Shown piece by piece: positions 16,902-25,200 of a stretch of 53,222 nucleotides of DNA; position 1 is the stretch's first letter, and each line of letters begins with the position of its first letter. The stretch spans positions 1-53,222 of the forward strand of contig CAISBR010000237.1 in NCBI GenBank assembly GCA_903883645.1, read 5' to 3'. The stretch is from an uncultured Myxococcales bacterium. GTDB lineage: Bacteria; Myxococcota_A; UBA9042. The notes below the pieces were generated by a model. The model was not told the DNA's origin and made no database searches. It worked only from the letters and a program-made list of their open reading frames with translations. The translations under genes were made by a program, and so were the position numbers.

Positions 16902-18995
16902 ATGACCGCAACCGACAATCCTCTGCTGAACTTTACTGACCTGCCGCCCTTTGGCGCCATTGCGGCCCACCACGTCGAGCCGGCGGTGCGCCAGGCAATT
17001 GCCAATGCAAGAAAGGACTTGCAAGGTATCGAGGCGCTGGACGAGCCCGATGCAACCACGCTGCTGACGCGGCTCGAGCAACTGCACGACCGGCTAGGGC
17101 GAGTGTGGGGCGCGGTCGAGCACCTGCTCAGTGTGGCCGACGACCCCGAGCTGCGGCAGGCGCACGACGCGGTGCAGAGCGAAGTAGTTGAAGTAAGTGT
17201 AGAAATTGCTCAGAGTCAGCCGCTGTTCCAGGCGGTCGTTGCGGTGCGCGCGCGGCCCGATTACGCGGATCTGTCGCCGGCCCAGCGCCGGGCCCTCGAT
17301 CAGTTGTGGTTGGATGCGCGCTTGTCGGGTGCCGACTTGCAGGGCGAACAACGTAAGGAATTTGCCGATTTGCAGCAGCAGCTGGCCGAGTTGGGTACCC
17401 AATACGGCCACCATGTGCTCGATGCGACCAAGGCTTGGCACCTCGACCTGAGCACCCTGCACGACGTAGCTGGTCTGCCGCCGAGCGCGCTCGACCAAGC
17501 GAGTCAGTCCTGGCAACAGGCGCATCCTACAGAGGTTTCGAGCTCTGGAGCCGGTCCGTGGCGGCTGACCCTCGACGGGCCGAGCCTGCTGCCGGTGCTG
17601 CAACACGCCAAGAACCGCAGTCTGCGCGAGCAGGTTTACCGGGCGCACGTGGTGCGGGCGAGCAGCGGTGAGTTTGATAATACCTTGATTATTAAGAATA
17701 TTCTTACCGTGCGCAGGCAGCAGGCACAACTGCTCGGCTATGCGGATTATGCGGCACTGTCGCTGGCGACCAAGATGGCCCCCTCGTACGGCGCGGTGAC
17801 TGCGCTGCTCGAGCGGCTGCGGGCGGTCAGCTACCCGGCTGGGCAAAAGGATCTGCAAGATCTGCGCGACTTTGCCCGCGAGCAGGGGGCGGCCGAGGCA
17901 ACGGACTTGCAGCCCTGGGATGTGGGGTTTTGGGCGGAGCGCCTGCGCGAAAAACGCTACGATTACAGTGACGAAGCCCTGCGTCCGTACTTTCCGCTGC
18001 CCAAGGTGTTGCAGGGTCTATTCGACCTGTGTGCGCGCCTCTTTGGCATCCGTGTGGTGGCGGCCGATGGCGAGGCGCCGGTGTGGCACCGCGATGTGCA
18101 GTTCTTCCGCATTCAAAACGAGGCAGGTCAACCCCTTGCGGCCTTTTACCTCGACCCGTATAGCCGCCCGCAGACCAAGCGCGGCGGGGCGTGGATGAAC
18201 GAGTGCGTTGGCCGCTCGCTGGCGCTGGGGCAGCCGGGGCAGCCGCGCCTGCCTGTGGCGTACCTGATCTGCAATGGCACGCCGCCGGTGGGCGACAAGC
18301 CGTCTCTGATGACCCTTGACGAAGTCGAGACGCTGCTTCACGAATTTGGCCACGGCCTGCAGCACATGCTGACCAATGTCGACCTGGGGCTAGTGTCGGG
18401 TATTCGCGGCATCGAGTGGGACGCGGTCGAGTTGCCCAGTCAATTCATGGAAAACTGGTGCAGGCACCGCCAGACGCTGCGGGGGCTGTCGGCCCACGTC
18501 GACACGGGCGAGCCGCTGCCCGACCTGCTGTTCGACCGCATTGCCGCCGCGCGCACCTTTCGCGCTGGGTCCGATATGTTGCGGCAACTGGCTTTCGCGC
18601 TTACGGATTTGGCGATTCATCACGATTTTGATCCCGCCACTCAGCAGGCGCAAGCTGTGTATCGGCAAGTGGCGGCGCGGACGCAGGCTCTGCAGCCGCT
18701 GGCCGAAGACCGCTTCCTGTGCGGATTTTCGCATATCTTTGCAGGTGGTTATGCGGCAGGGTACTACAGCTACAAGTGGGCCGAAGTGCTCAGCGCCGAT
18801 GCCTTTGCCCAGTTTGAGCGCGTTGGCCTCGACGATGCGCCAGCGGTGGCGGCCAAGGGGCGGCAATTTGCCGAAACCATTCTGGGTTTGGGCGGCTCTG
18901 TGGCGCCAATGCAGGTGTTTCGCGCCTTTGTGGGCCGCGATCCCGACGAGCAGGCCTTGCTGCGACACGCGGGGCTGCTCAACGAAGTGGTCTAG
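16902..18995 (+). CDS. prlC: Oligopeptidase A (M3 family zinc metallopeptidase)
   Basis: A 697-residue cytosolic peptidase that degrades short peptides, including cleaved signal peptides in E. coli. The zinc motif HEFGH is at residues 480-484 in 'DEVETLLHEFGHGLQHML', followed by the downstream Glu region. The C-terminus ends 'PDEQALLRHAGLLNEVV', close to the E. coli PrlC end (680 residues). ATG 16902 is chosen from alignment to the family (start MTATDNPLLNFTDLPPF); the frame is open upstream to 16809. Confidence 0.93.
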   Translation: MTATDNPLLNFTDLPPFGAIAAHHVEPAVRQAIANARKDLQGIEALDEPDATTLLTRLEQLHDRLGRVWGAVEHLLSVADDPELRQAHDAVQSEVVEVSVEIAQSQPLFQAVVAVRARPDYADLSPAQRRALDQLWLDARLSGADLQGEQRKEFADLQQQLAELGTQYGHHVLDATKAWHLDLSTLHDVAGLPPSALDQASQSWQQAHPTEVSSSGAGPWRLTLDGPSLLPVLQHAKNRSLREQVYRAHVVRASSGEFDNTLIIKNILTVRRQQAQLLGYADYAALSLATKMAPSYGAVTALLERLRAVSYPAGQKDLQDLRDFAREQGAAEATDLQPWDVGFWAERLREKRYDYSDEALRPYFPLPKVLQGLFDLCARLFGIRVVAADGEAPVWHRDVQFFRIQNEAGQPLAAFYLDPYSRPQTKRGGAWMNECVGRSLALGQPGQPRLPVAYLICNGTPPVGDKPSLMTLDEVETLLHEFGHGLQHMLTNVDLGLVSGIRGIEWDAVELPSQFMENWCRHRQTLRGLSAHVDTGEPLPDLLFDRIAAARTFRAGSDMLRQLAFALTDLAIHHDFDPATQQAQAVYRQVAARTQALQPLAEDRFLCGFSHIFAGGYAAGYYSYKWAEVLSADAFAQFERVGLDDAPAVAAKGRQFAETILGLGGSVAPMQVFRAFVGRDPDEQALLRHAGLLNEVV

Positions 18996-19015
18996 ACTCT
19001 AGCGATTTCGCTGAC

Positions 19016-20311
19016 TTATGGGCAAGCCGCCTGGCAGCTCGCTTGATCGGCGAAGATGTTGGCGCAGTAGCTGCCGCAGCCGCAACCGCTCATCATCACG
19101 CAGCTTTTGCCGTCGTAGCCCCAGCCGACCACCATGTCGCACATGCCCAAGGCGCCCGCGGGAATCGCTGCGCAGCTTTTACCTTTGCAAGTTCCAGGCT
19201 TGTCGGCGACCAGGCACATCGCGCCGCACGGGCACACACCGGCGCCCACGCAGCTATCGCCCTTGCTGCACTCGGCGTCGCTCCAGCACTGGCCAATTTG
19301 CAACTCAGCTAAAGCTTTGCACATATTCTTGTCGCTGACGCAAACCTTGCCGCTAGCGCAGGCGTCGGGGTTGCAGCACAGCGGGTCCGTTTGGCATTGA
19401 CCGGGCGCGCTGGGCTTGGTGCATTTGGCGTAGCACGGGCACACGAATGCACCGACACAGATTTGGCTGCCGCAGTCGCTATCGTCCCAGCAAGTTCCCT
19501 TGTCGAGCAGTGTAGTTACGCATAGTTGGTCTTTGTAGCACTTCATGTCGGCGGGGCACTTGCCGTTTTGGATGTTGCAGCAACCGCTGCCGGCCGACTC
19601 GCACTGCCCCGGTTTGTCGGCGACCAGGCACATCGCGCCGCACGGGCAAATGTTGGCGCCGTTGCAGGTGGTGCCGCCTGTGCAGTCCAAATTGCTCCAA
19701 CATTCTCCGCTCTTTAGCACCGCGGTCGACTCGCAGACGCCGCCGACGCAGTACTCGCCCTTGCCGCAGGGGGCGCCGCAGCATAGGGTGCCGCCGCCGC
19801 AGACGCCCTGGGTGCTCGGTTGCATACAGTCGGCGTTGCACGGGCAAACAAAGGCGCCGACACACTTTTCGCTGCCGCAGTCCGCGTCGCTCCAGCAGGC
19901 GCCGGCCTTGGGCGGTGGCAAGCAGTCTTTGCCGTCGACGCATACCGTGCCCGTGCCGCAGCCCTGGCCGCCCAAGTTGCAGCAGCCCAGCGGCCCACCG
20001 TCGCCGGTCGTGTCGCCGGTCATGTCGCCGGTCGTGTCGCTCGCGCTGTCTAACTCGATGTCTTTGCTCGTATCTATGGCCACGTCGCTGTCGCCAGAGC
20101 TGGCGTCGGTCGCACCGGAGTCGCCGATCGCCGTGTCGCCCGTCGTTGTGTCGCCGACCACAGCATCGCCGCTGACCGTGTCGCCAACGTCTAAGTTGGT
20201 GATGTCGGCGGTACTTATGCTGTCGCCACCGCCGCCTGCCGGTGTAGTCGTCGCCGAATCGCAGCCCGCTAGGGCCACTGTCATCGCGATGAACCATGCA
20301 AAATACTTCAT
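19016..20311 (-). CDS. Cysteine-rich lipoprotein with possible Kunitz-like C-terminus
   Basis: A 431-residue lipoprotein. The lipobox LAGC places the lipid on Cys17. A low-complexity Asp/Thr/Ser/Gly linker (about 20-105) leads to a repeated cysteine module of the form CWSDADCGSEKCVGAFVCPC...C, which occurs at least four times (about 135-385). The last ~50 residues (CAAIPAGALGMC to SCQAACP) resemble a Kunitz-type inhibitor fold by cysteine spacing, with an extra Cys pair. ATG 20311 is supported by GAGG 8 nt upstream; the frame is open to 20830 but that part is antisense to cinA. Confidence 0.8.
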   Translation of the reverse strand: MKYFAWFIAMTVALAGCDSATTTPAGGGGDSISTADITNLDVGDTVSGDAVVGDTTTGDTAIGDSGATDASSGDSDVAIDTSKDIELDSASDTTGDMTGDTTGDGGPLGCCNLGGQGCGTGTVCVDGKDCLPPPKAGACWSDADCGSEKCVGAFVCPCNADCMQPSTQGVCGGGTLCCGAPCGKGEYCVGGVCESTAVLKSGECWSNLDCTGGTTCNGANICPCGAMCLVADKPGQCESAGSGCCNIQNGKCPADMKCYKDQLCVTTLLDKGTCWDDSDCGSQICVGAFVCPCYAKCTKPSAPGQCQTDPLCCNPDACASGKVCVSDKNMCKALAELQIGQCWSDAECSKGDSCVGAGVCPCGAMCLVADKPGTCKGKSCAAIPAGALGMCDMVVGWGYDGKSCVMMSGCGCGSYCANIFADQASCQAACP

Positions 20312-20444
20312 GAACAACCTCACTAGTGCGACCCGTAGTCGGCTACAGCATAGCACACTGCACTTGCGAGCGCTGCAGTCGCGCCCAACTGCCAGCCAGC
20401 GTAGACTGTCGCTTCGCCGGCCAGTGTGCCGAGTGGACAGCTCT

Positions 20445-21677
20445 GTGAACCTGAATTTCATTGCAATTGGCGACGAAGTGCTGCGCGGCGAGACCCGCGA
20501 AGGCAACGGTGCGGTGCTGGCCGACGCTCTGGTGCAGCGCGGTCTGGGGCTGCGGCAAATGCAGGTGATCGGCGACGATTTTGCTAGTATTCGCGGGCAC
20601 TTGCTTGCCCTTGCCTCTCGACCCAACGCCCTTGTCATCAGCGGTGGACTGGGGCCGACCGACGACGACTTGACCCGCGCGGCGGTGGCGGCGGCGGCTG
20701 GTGTCGCGATCGTGCGTAACCCGCTGGCCGAACAGGCGATTCGCGACCGGTTTGCCCAGCTTGGCCGCACGATGGACCCCAGCAACCTGCGCCAGGCGGA
20801 CCTGCCCGTGGGCGCCCGTCTGCTGGCCAATCAGCACGGTACCGCGCCGGGATTTGCTATGCAGATAGAACAGTTGCATGTCGTGGCGCTGCCCGGAGTG
20901 CCCCGCGAATTTGGCGGCATGCTGGCGGATCACCTGGACAGCTGGCTCGCGGCACTGGGCATGACTCCGCAACCCCGCATAGAGGCAACGTTTCGCCTGT
21001 ATGGGCTGCCCGAGAGCGACATGCAGGGCCGCCTCAGCCGGCTGCCCCACTACGCCGCCGCCACCATGCGCTCGCTGCCCACGTGGCCCGAGATTCGTTT
21101 GGAGTTGACTGCGCGAGATGATAGTAACAAGTTCAATCAGTTGTGCGACGAGGTGCGCGCCGACTTGGGCCGCTGGATCTACACCGAGCAGCGCGACCAG
21201 AGCCATGCCAGTGCGGTGTTGCAGGCCTTGCGCGACCGCGGTGCGTCGCTGGCGGTGGCCGAGTCGTGTACGGGGGGCCAAGTCGCCGCACTGCTCACCG
21301 CGGAGCCGGGCGCCAGCCAAAGCTTTCTGCTGGGCGCGGTGACCTATGCTAACTCTATGAAAACAAATGTTCTTTCGGTTCCGTCGCAACTCATTGCGCA
21401 GCATGGCGCCGTGTCGGAACCTGTAGTGCAAGCGATGGCCGAGGGGGCGTTGCGGGTCGCCGATGCCGATTTTGCTGTGGCGACCAGCGGCGTGGCCGGG
21501 CCGAGCGGTGGTACCGAGCAAAAGCCTGTGGGTACACTATGTTTGGGCCTGGCTTGGCGCGGTGGCAGCGACGCGCGGACCGTGCAACTGCGCCAGTTAG
21601 ACCGCCCCAAGTTTCAGCGCTCGGCGGCGTTCTTGGCGCTCGAGTGGCTGCGCCAGCGGGTGTTGGGCCTGCGCTAG
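20445..21677 (+). CDS. cinA: CinA-like protein (competence/damage-inducible, nicotinamide-nucleotide amidohydrolase domain)
   Basis: A roughly 410-residue protein. The N-terminal COG1058/MoCF domain starts 'LNFIAIGDEVLRGETREGNG' and contains 'VISGGLGPTDDDLTR' (about residues 1-170). The C-terminal PncC domain (about 255-405) has 'VAESCTGGQVAALLT' and 'VATSGVAGPSGGTEQKPVGTLCLG'; the Ser of ESCTGG is catalytic in NMN deamidases. The role is recycling of pyridine nucleotides (NMN to NaMN). The start is GTG, at 20445 or 20433; both fit, and the upstream open frame is not CinA-like. Confidence 0.9.
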   Translation: MNLNFIAIGDEVLRGETREGNGAVLADALVQRGLGLRQMQVIGDDFASIRGHLLALASRPNALVISGGLGPTDDDLTRAAVAAAAGVAIVRNPLAEQAIRDRFAQLGRTMDPSNLRQADLPVGARLLANQHGTAPGFAMQIEQLHVVALPGVPREFGGMLADHLDSWLAALGMTPQPRIEATFRLYGLPESDMQGRLSRLPHYAAATMRSLPTWPEIRLELTARDDSNKFNQLCDEVRADLGRWIYTEQRDQSHASAVLQALRDRGASLAVAESCTGGQVAALLTAEPGASQSFLLGAVTYANSMKTNVLSVPSQLIAQHGAVSEPVVQAMAEGALRVADADFAVATSGVAGPSGGTEQKPVGTLCLGLAWRGGSDARTVQLRQLDRPKFQRSAAFLALEWLRQRVLGLR

Positions 21678-21687
21678 ACCGTTATAA

Positions 21688-21966
21688 TCACTGCACATCG
21701 CCAGTCTGTGTAGGTACTTCGGCCGCGTCCACAGCGGTGGTATCGGCGGCGGTCGACGCATCCGTCGCACCCGTGTCGCTGGCAGCCACATCCGCAAAGT
21801 CGGCCCCGCCCGCGACCGCATCGGCGCCGGTCGGAGTCTGGGTTGTCGCGCCGCCGCTGCTGGTGGTGCTGGGCGTGGGTACCGGGTTGATCACGCAACT
21901 TGTTGCACTTACTAGCATGACTAGCCACAGTGCCGTCCAACTCGTCGCGCGCGTCGTCATCGTCAT
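21688..21966 (-). CDS. Small Asp/Thr/Ala-rich lipoprotein
   Basis: A 92-residue predicted lipoprotein. The signal (MTMTTRATSWTALWLVMLVS) ends in lipobox SATSC with Cys24. The rest is a low-complexity Ala/Asp/Thr/Val tail (ADAVAGGADFADVAASDTGA), much like the linker of the larger lipoproteins but without any domain after it. ATG 21966 is chosen over ATG 21975 because GGGGAG lies 2 nt upstream. It may be a truncated relative of the modular lipoproteins. It ends 10 nt from the cinA stop (convergent). Confidence 0.65.
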   Translation of the reverse strand: MTMTTRATSWTALWLVMLVSATSCVINPVPTPSTTSSGGATTQTPTGADAVAGGADFADVAASDTGATDASTAADTTAVDAAEVPTQTGDVQ

Positions 21967-22115
21967 GCTCCCCATCTGGCCCGGCCCGACCTGTGTCCCG
22001 GCTCGAACGCTACCGGTAGTGTATCCAAGGTTCGTGCCAAATGCCCCAAGGGCAGCGAGCACCGACGCGTGTTTTCTAACTTCACTTTATGAAACGACTT
22101 TCCGGGGTCGCGGCT

Positions 22116-22136
22116 GCGGCAACGGCGAATTGCCGC
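22116..22136. repeat. Inverted repeat upstream of the kinase/sigma54-activator operon
   Basis: GCGGCAA (22116-22122) and TTGCCGC (22130-22136) are perfect 7-nt inverted arms separated by 7 nt. The repeat ends 13 nt before the -35 box of the predicted promoter, a typical place for an activator or regulator site. Confidence 0.55.
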
Positions 22137-22149
22137 GATCCAACGGGTG

Positions 22150-22178
22150 TTGAAAATTTCCGCACACGTCGAGATAAT
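22150..22178 (+). promoter_or_regulatory. Predicted sigma70 promoter of the kinase/radical SAM operon
   Basis: The -35 box is TTGAAA at 22150-22155 and the -10 box is GATAAT at 22173-22178, with an ideal 17-nt spacer. Transcription should start near 22185, giving a leader of about 22 nt to ATG 22207 with GAGGA at 22198-22202 as ribosome site. It is among the few strong consensus promoters visible in this GC-rich window. It also argues against translation from the earlier in-frame GTG at 22147, which would overlap the promoter. Confidence 0.7.
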
Positions 22179-22206
22179 CAACACTACCCCACTGCGCGAG
22201 GACCCT

Positions 22207-25200
22207 ATGCTGCCACCCAGTGCGACCCAACCCAGCGAACTGCCGGCCACGATTGGCCTTTGGACCCCTACGCAACGCCTCGCCCAGGGCGGCGGTGGCG
22301 AGGTCTGGCTGGCGCGCGCGCGCGGCGACACAGATGCCCAATGGGTCATTAAGTACGCGAAATCACCCGAGTTGGTTGCGGCGTTGAAGCGCGAGTGGCA
22401 CGCCCTGCACGCGATTGCCCTGCCGCAGCTGCCCGAGCCGGCGTGGTGGGCTCCGCTGGGCCCGGCCGAGGCGGCGCTGGTGCTGCGGCGGGTGGCCGGT
22501 GCGCCCCTTGAGCAGGTGCTGCGCGGCGCTCCTGTTCGGCAAGTGCGGCAGGTGGCGATCGATTTGCTGCGTAGTCTTGCGGTGATCCATGCCGCTGGCT
22601 GGGTGCATGGCGACCTGCATCCCGGCAATATCCTGGCCGTGCGCGCGGGCGATGCACTGCAGATCCACGTGCTCGACTTAGGGCTGGCCGACCGGTCTGG
22701 CGAGCCGACGCGGGGGCCGGGATTGCCGCAGTTTGCCGCTCCCGACCGGCTGCGCAACGGTGTGGCCGATGCGCGCGACGACCTGTTTTCGCTGGCTTTG
22801 GCTCTGTGGCGCGCTTGGCGTGGTGCGGACCTGTGGCCCGGCTATCCGGCGCGGCAGCCTGCGCCAGGGACTGTGCCAGAAATAGCGGCTGTGCCAGAAA
22901 TAGCGGCTGTGCCAGAGAAAGCGGCTGTGCCAGAGCCGGCGGCAAGCGGCGACGAGTCTGAAGAACATAGTATTCTTGAGTTATTTCGGGCTATGGCTGC
23001 TATCGACCGCGCCCACCGGCCACAGTCGGCGGAGGCGGCCTTGCACTGGCTCGAGGCCGGCTCCGCGGATCTACAGCAATTTAGCCAGGCTCTGGTCGAG
23101 GCGGCGCATCGGCCGCGGCTTGACATGGTGGGCGTGCGGGCGTTCGAGTCCCAGAACGCGTCGGCCCAGGTAGCGTCGGCCGTTGGATCGATCGAGAGCG
23201 AAAATGCTGTTGCGGCGCGTAGTTGGCTCACACTCGCTGCAGAGTCTGGCGAGCAGTTCGCGTGGCTGACCGCAGACCCGCGCGACGGCGCGGTGCTGAT
23301 TGGGCGCGGCGAGGCTCATGCGTGGCAGGTGCAGCACATCCGGCAGCCCGCCGTGTTGGGCGACGGCGCGGCACAGGCAGGTCTGGCGGCGTTAGCGTGG
23401 CTCGAAGGGGTGCTAAGTGCTCAAGGCGAAAAGGGTATGCTGGTGGTGGCGCCCCTTGGCGACCTGCCGGCGCCCCTGCGTTGGGCAGCGCAGCACTGGC
23501 CCAGCAGTGCACGGTGGCGCCTGCGCGTTACTGCTGAATTCCCTGAAGATTTTTGGCCAAATTGGCCACGCCCAGGCTGCACGGCGGCAGAGTTGGCGGC
23601 CTGGCTGAGCGCGGCGACGGGCGGGTTGCGGTGGGACGGCGCGGTGGTGGCACAGCTAGCGACAGCGACGAGCGGCCGCTTGCCGCTGGCGGTGGCGGCG
23701 GTGGCCGTGTTGCTGCAGCGCGGGCACTTGGCGCGGCAGGCGCGCGATGTGGCCTGGGTCGGCGGCGATGCCGAGGAGCACGTCCTGGCTGCCGTGTCGC
23801 TGGTGCAAGACCCTGATTTGCCTAGCCAAGAGCACTGGCAGCTTCTGGCTTGGTTGGCTGCGGTCGGCCGGGCGGTGGCCGGCGAGGTGATTGTCGAGTT
23901 GGGGCTCCAAGTGCCCGAGCAGCCGGTGGGCGAGCTGCGGCCGTGGCTGTGGCGCGATGGGGCGGGCTATCTGCAACTGCGCAGTACGGCAAGTCAAAAT
24001 CGCCTGCACGTCGAGCTGCCGGCCCAGCTGATTGCGCGGGCGCTGCGGGTGGCGGCCGTTCGCGAGGGTCAGCCGGCGCAGCGGGCCCTGTTGCGGGTGC
24101 GTGCGTGGCAGCGCGATGGCCAGCAGGCGCCCGATGCCAACGAAGTCGGTCTATCTCTTGAGCTTTTGCAACAGAGTGGCGCCGGTCTGGCGATTGCGGC
24201 GCTGGCTGCGACCTGGCTGCCCAGTAGCGGTTCGCAGCCGGTCGCGGTGCGGGCGCGGGTGGCCGCGGCGTGGCTGCGTGCCGTTGCGGATGCGGGGAAT
24301 CTGAGTGAAGCTGCAGTCTTAGTGCAGCAATGGCCGCCTAGCTGGTCCGACGAACCGGGCCTCGCCTTGGCGCGTGCCGAGCTGAGCTTTCGCGCGGGCG
24401 ATTATCCCACTTGCCGCACTGTGGCCGAGGGGTTGCTCGCGCGCGACCCGCAGCAGGTCGAGGCGTGGCTGTGGCTAGCCTTTGCCGCCACGTGGCAGGG
24501 CGACCGGCAGGCGGCGCAGCCGGCGATGGTGCGGGCGGCGGCTCTGGCAGTGGCAGGTAGTGACACCCAGAATTTGCTCGACTATTTGCAGGGTCTGCAC
24601 GAGTACTACGCGGGCCAACTCGATGCAGCCGAGCAGCGACTGTCGCGCCTGCTGGGGCGTGGCAGTGCGGGGCTGGTGCCGGCCGTTCAGGGTGCCTTGG
24701 GGCTGGTGGCGCACCGGCGCGGCGATCTGGCGCAAGCCCGCACCCATTATGGTCTTGCGGCCGCACTAGCCCAGGCGCAGGGCGACCGCAATCGCGCGCT
24801 GAACATGGCGATGAATCTTGCCGTCATCGATCACGAGTCGGCCGAGCTGGGGGCGGCGCTGGCAGGCTATGCGCGCGTTATCGACCTGGCCGAGCAGGCG
24901 GGCAACCCCGGCGCGGTGGCGCGTGCAAAGACGAACCGGGGGAATTTGTTGGCTTCGCTAGGCCTGCTCGAGGCGGCGGTGGCGGACCTTGCGGCCGCTG
25001 TGCCATTTTGGCACGACACCGACAACCACCACTTGCTTGGCAACGCGCTGTGTGTGCTAGGTGAGCTGGCGCGGCGGCAGGGGCGGACCGGCGACGCCGC
25101 TGAGCTCCTTGCGCGTGCCGACCGTGCGCTTGAGCAAGCGGGTGCCGCCACCGAGCGTCTAGAAATTCAGCTTGAGTTAGGCCAGCTTGAGCTCTCTGCG

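Noticed and set aside
22147..22206. GTG at 22147 as start of the giant activator
   Set aside because: It overlaps the predicted -35 and -10 boxes; ATG 22207 has GAGGA and fits the kinase domain start.
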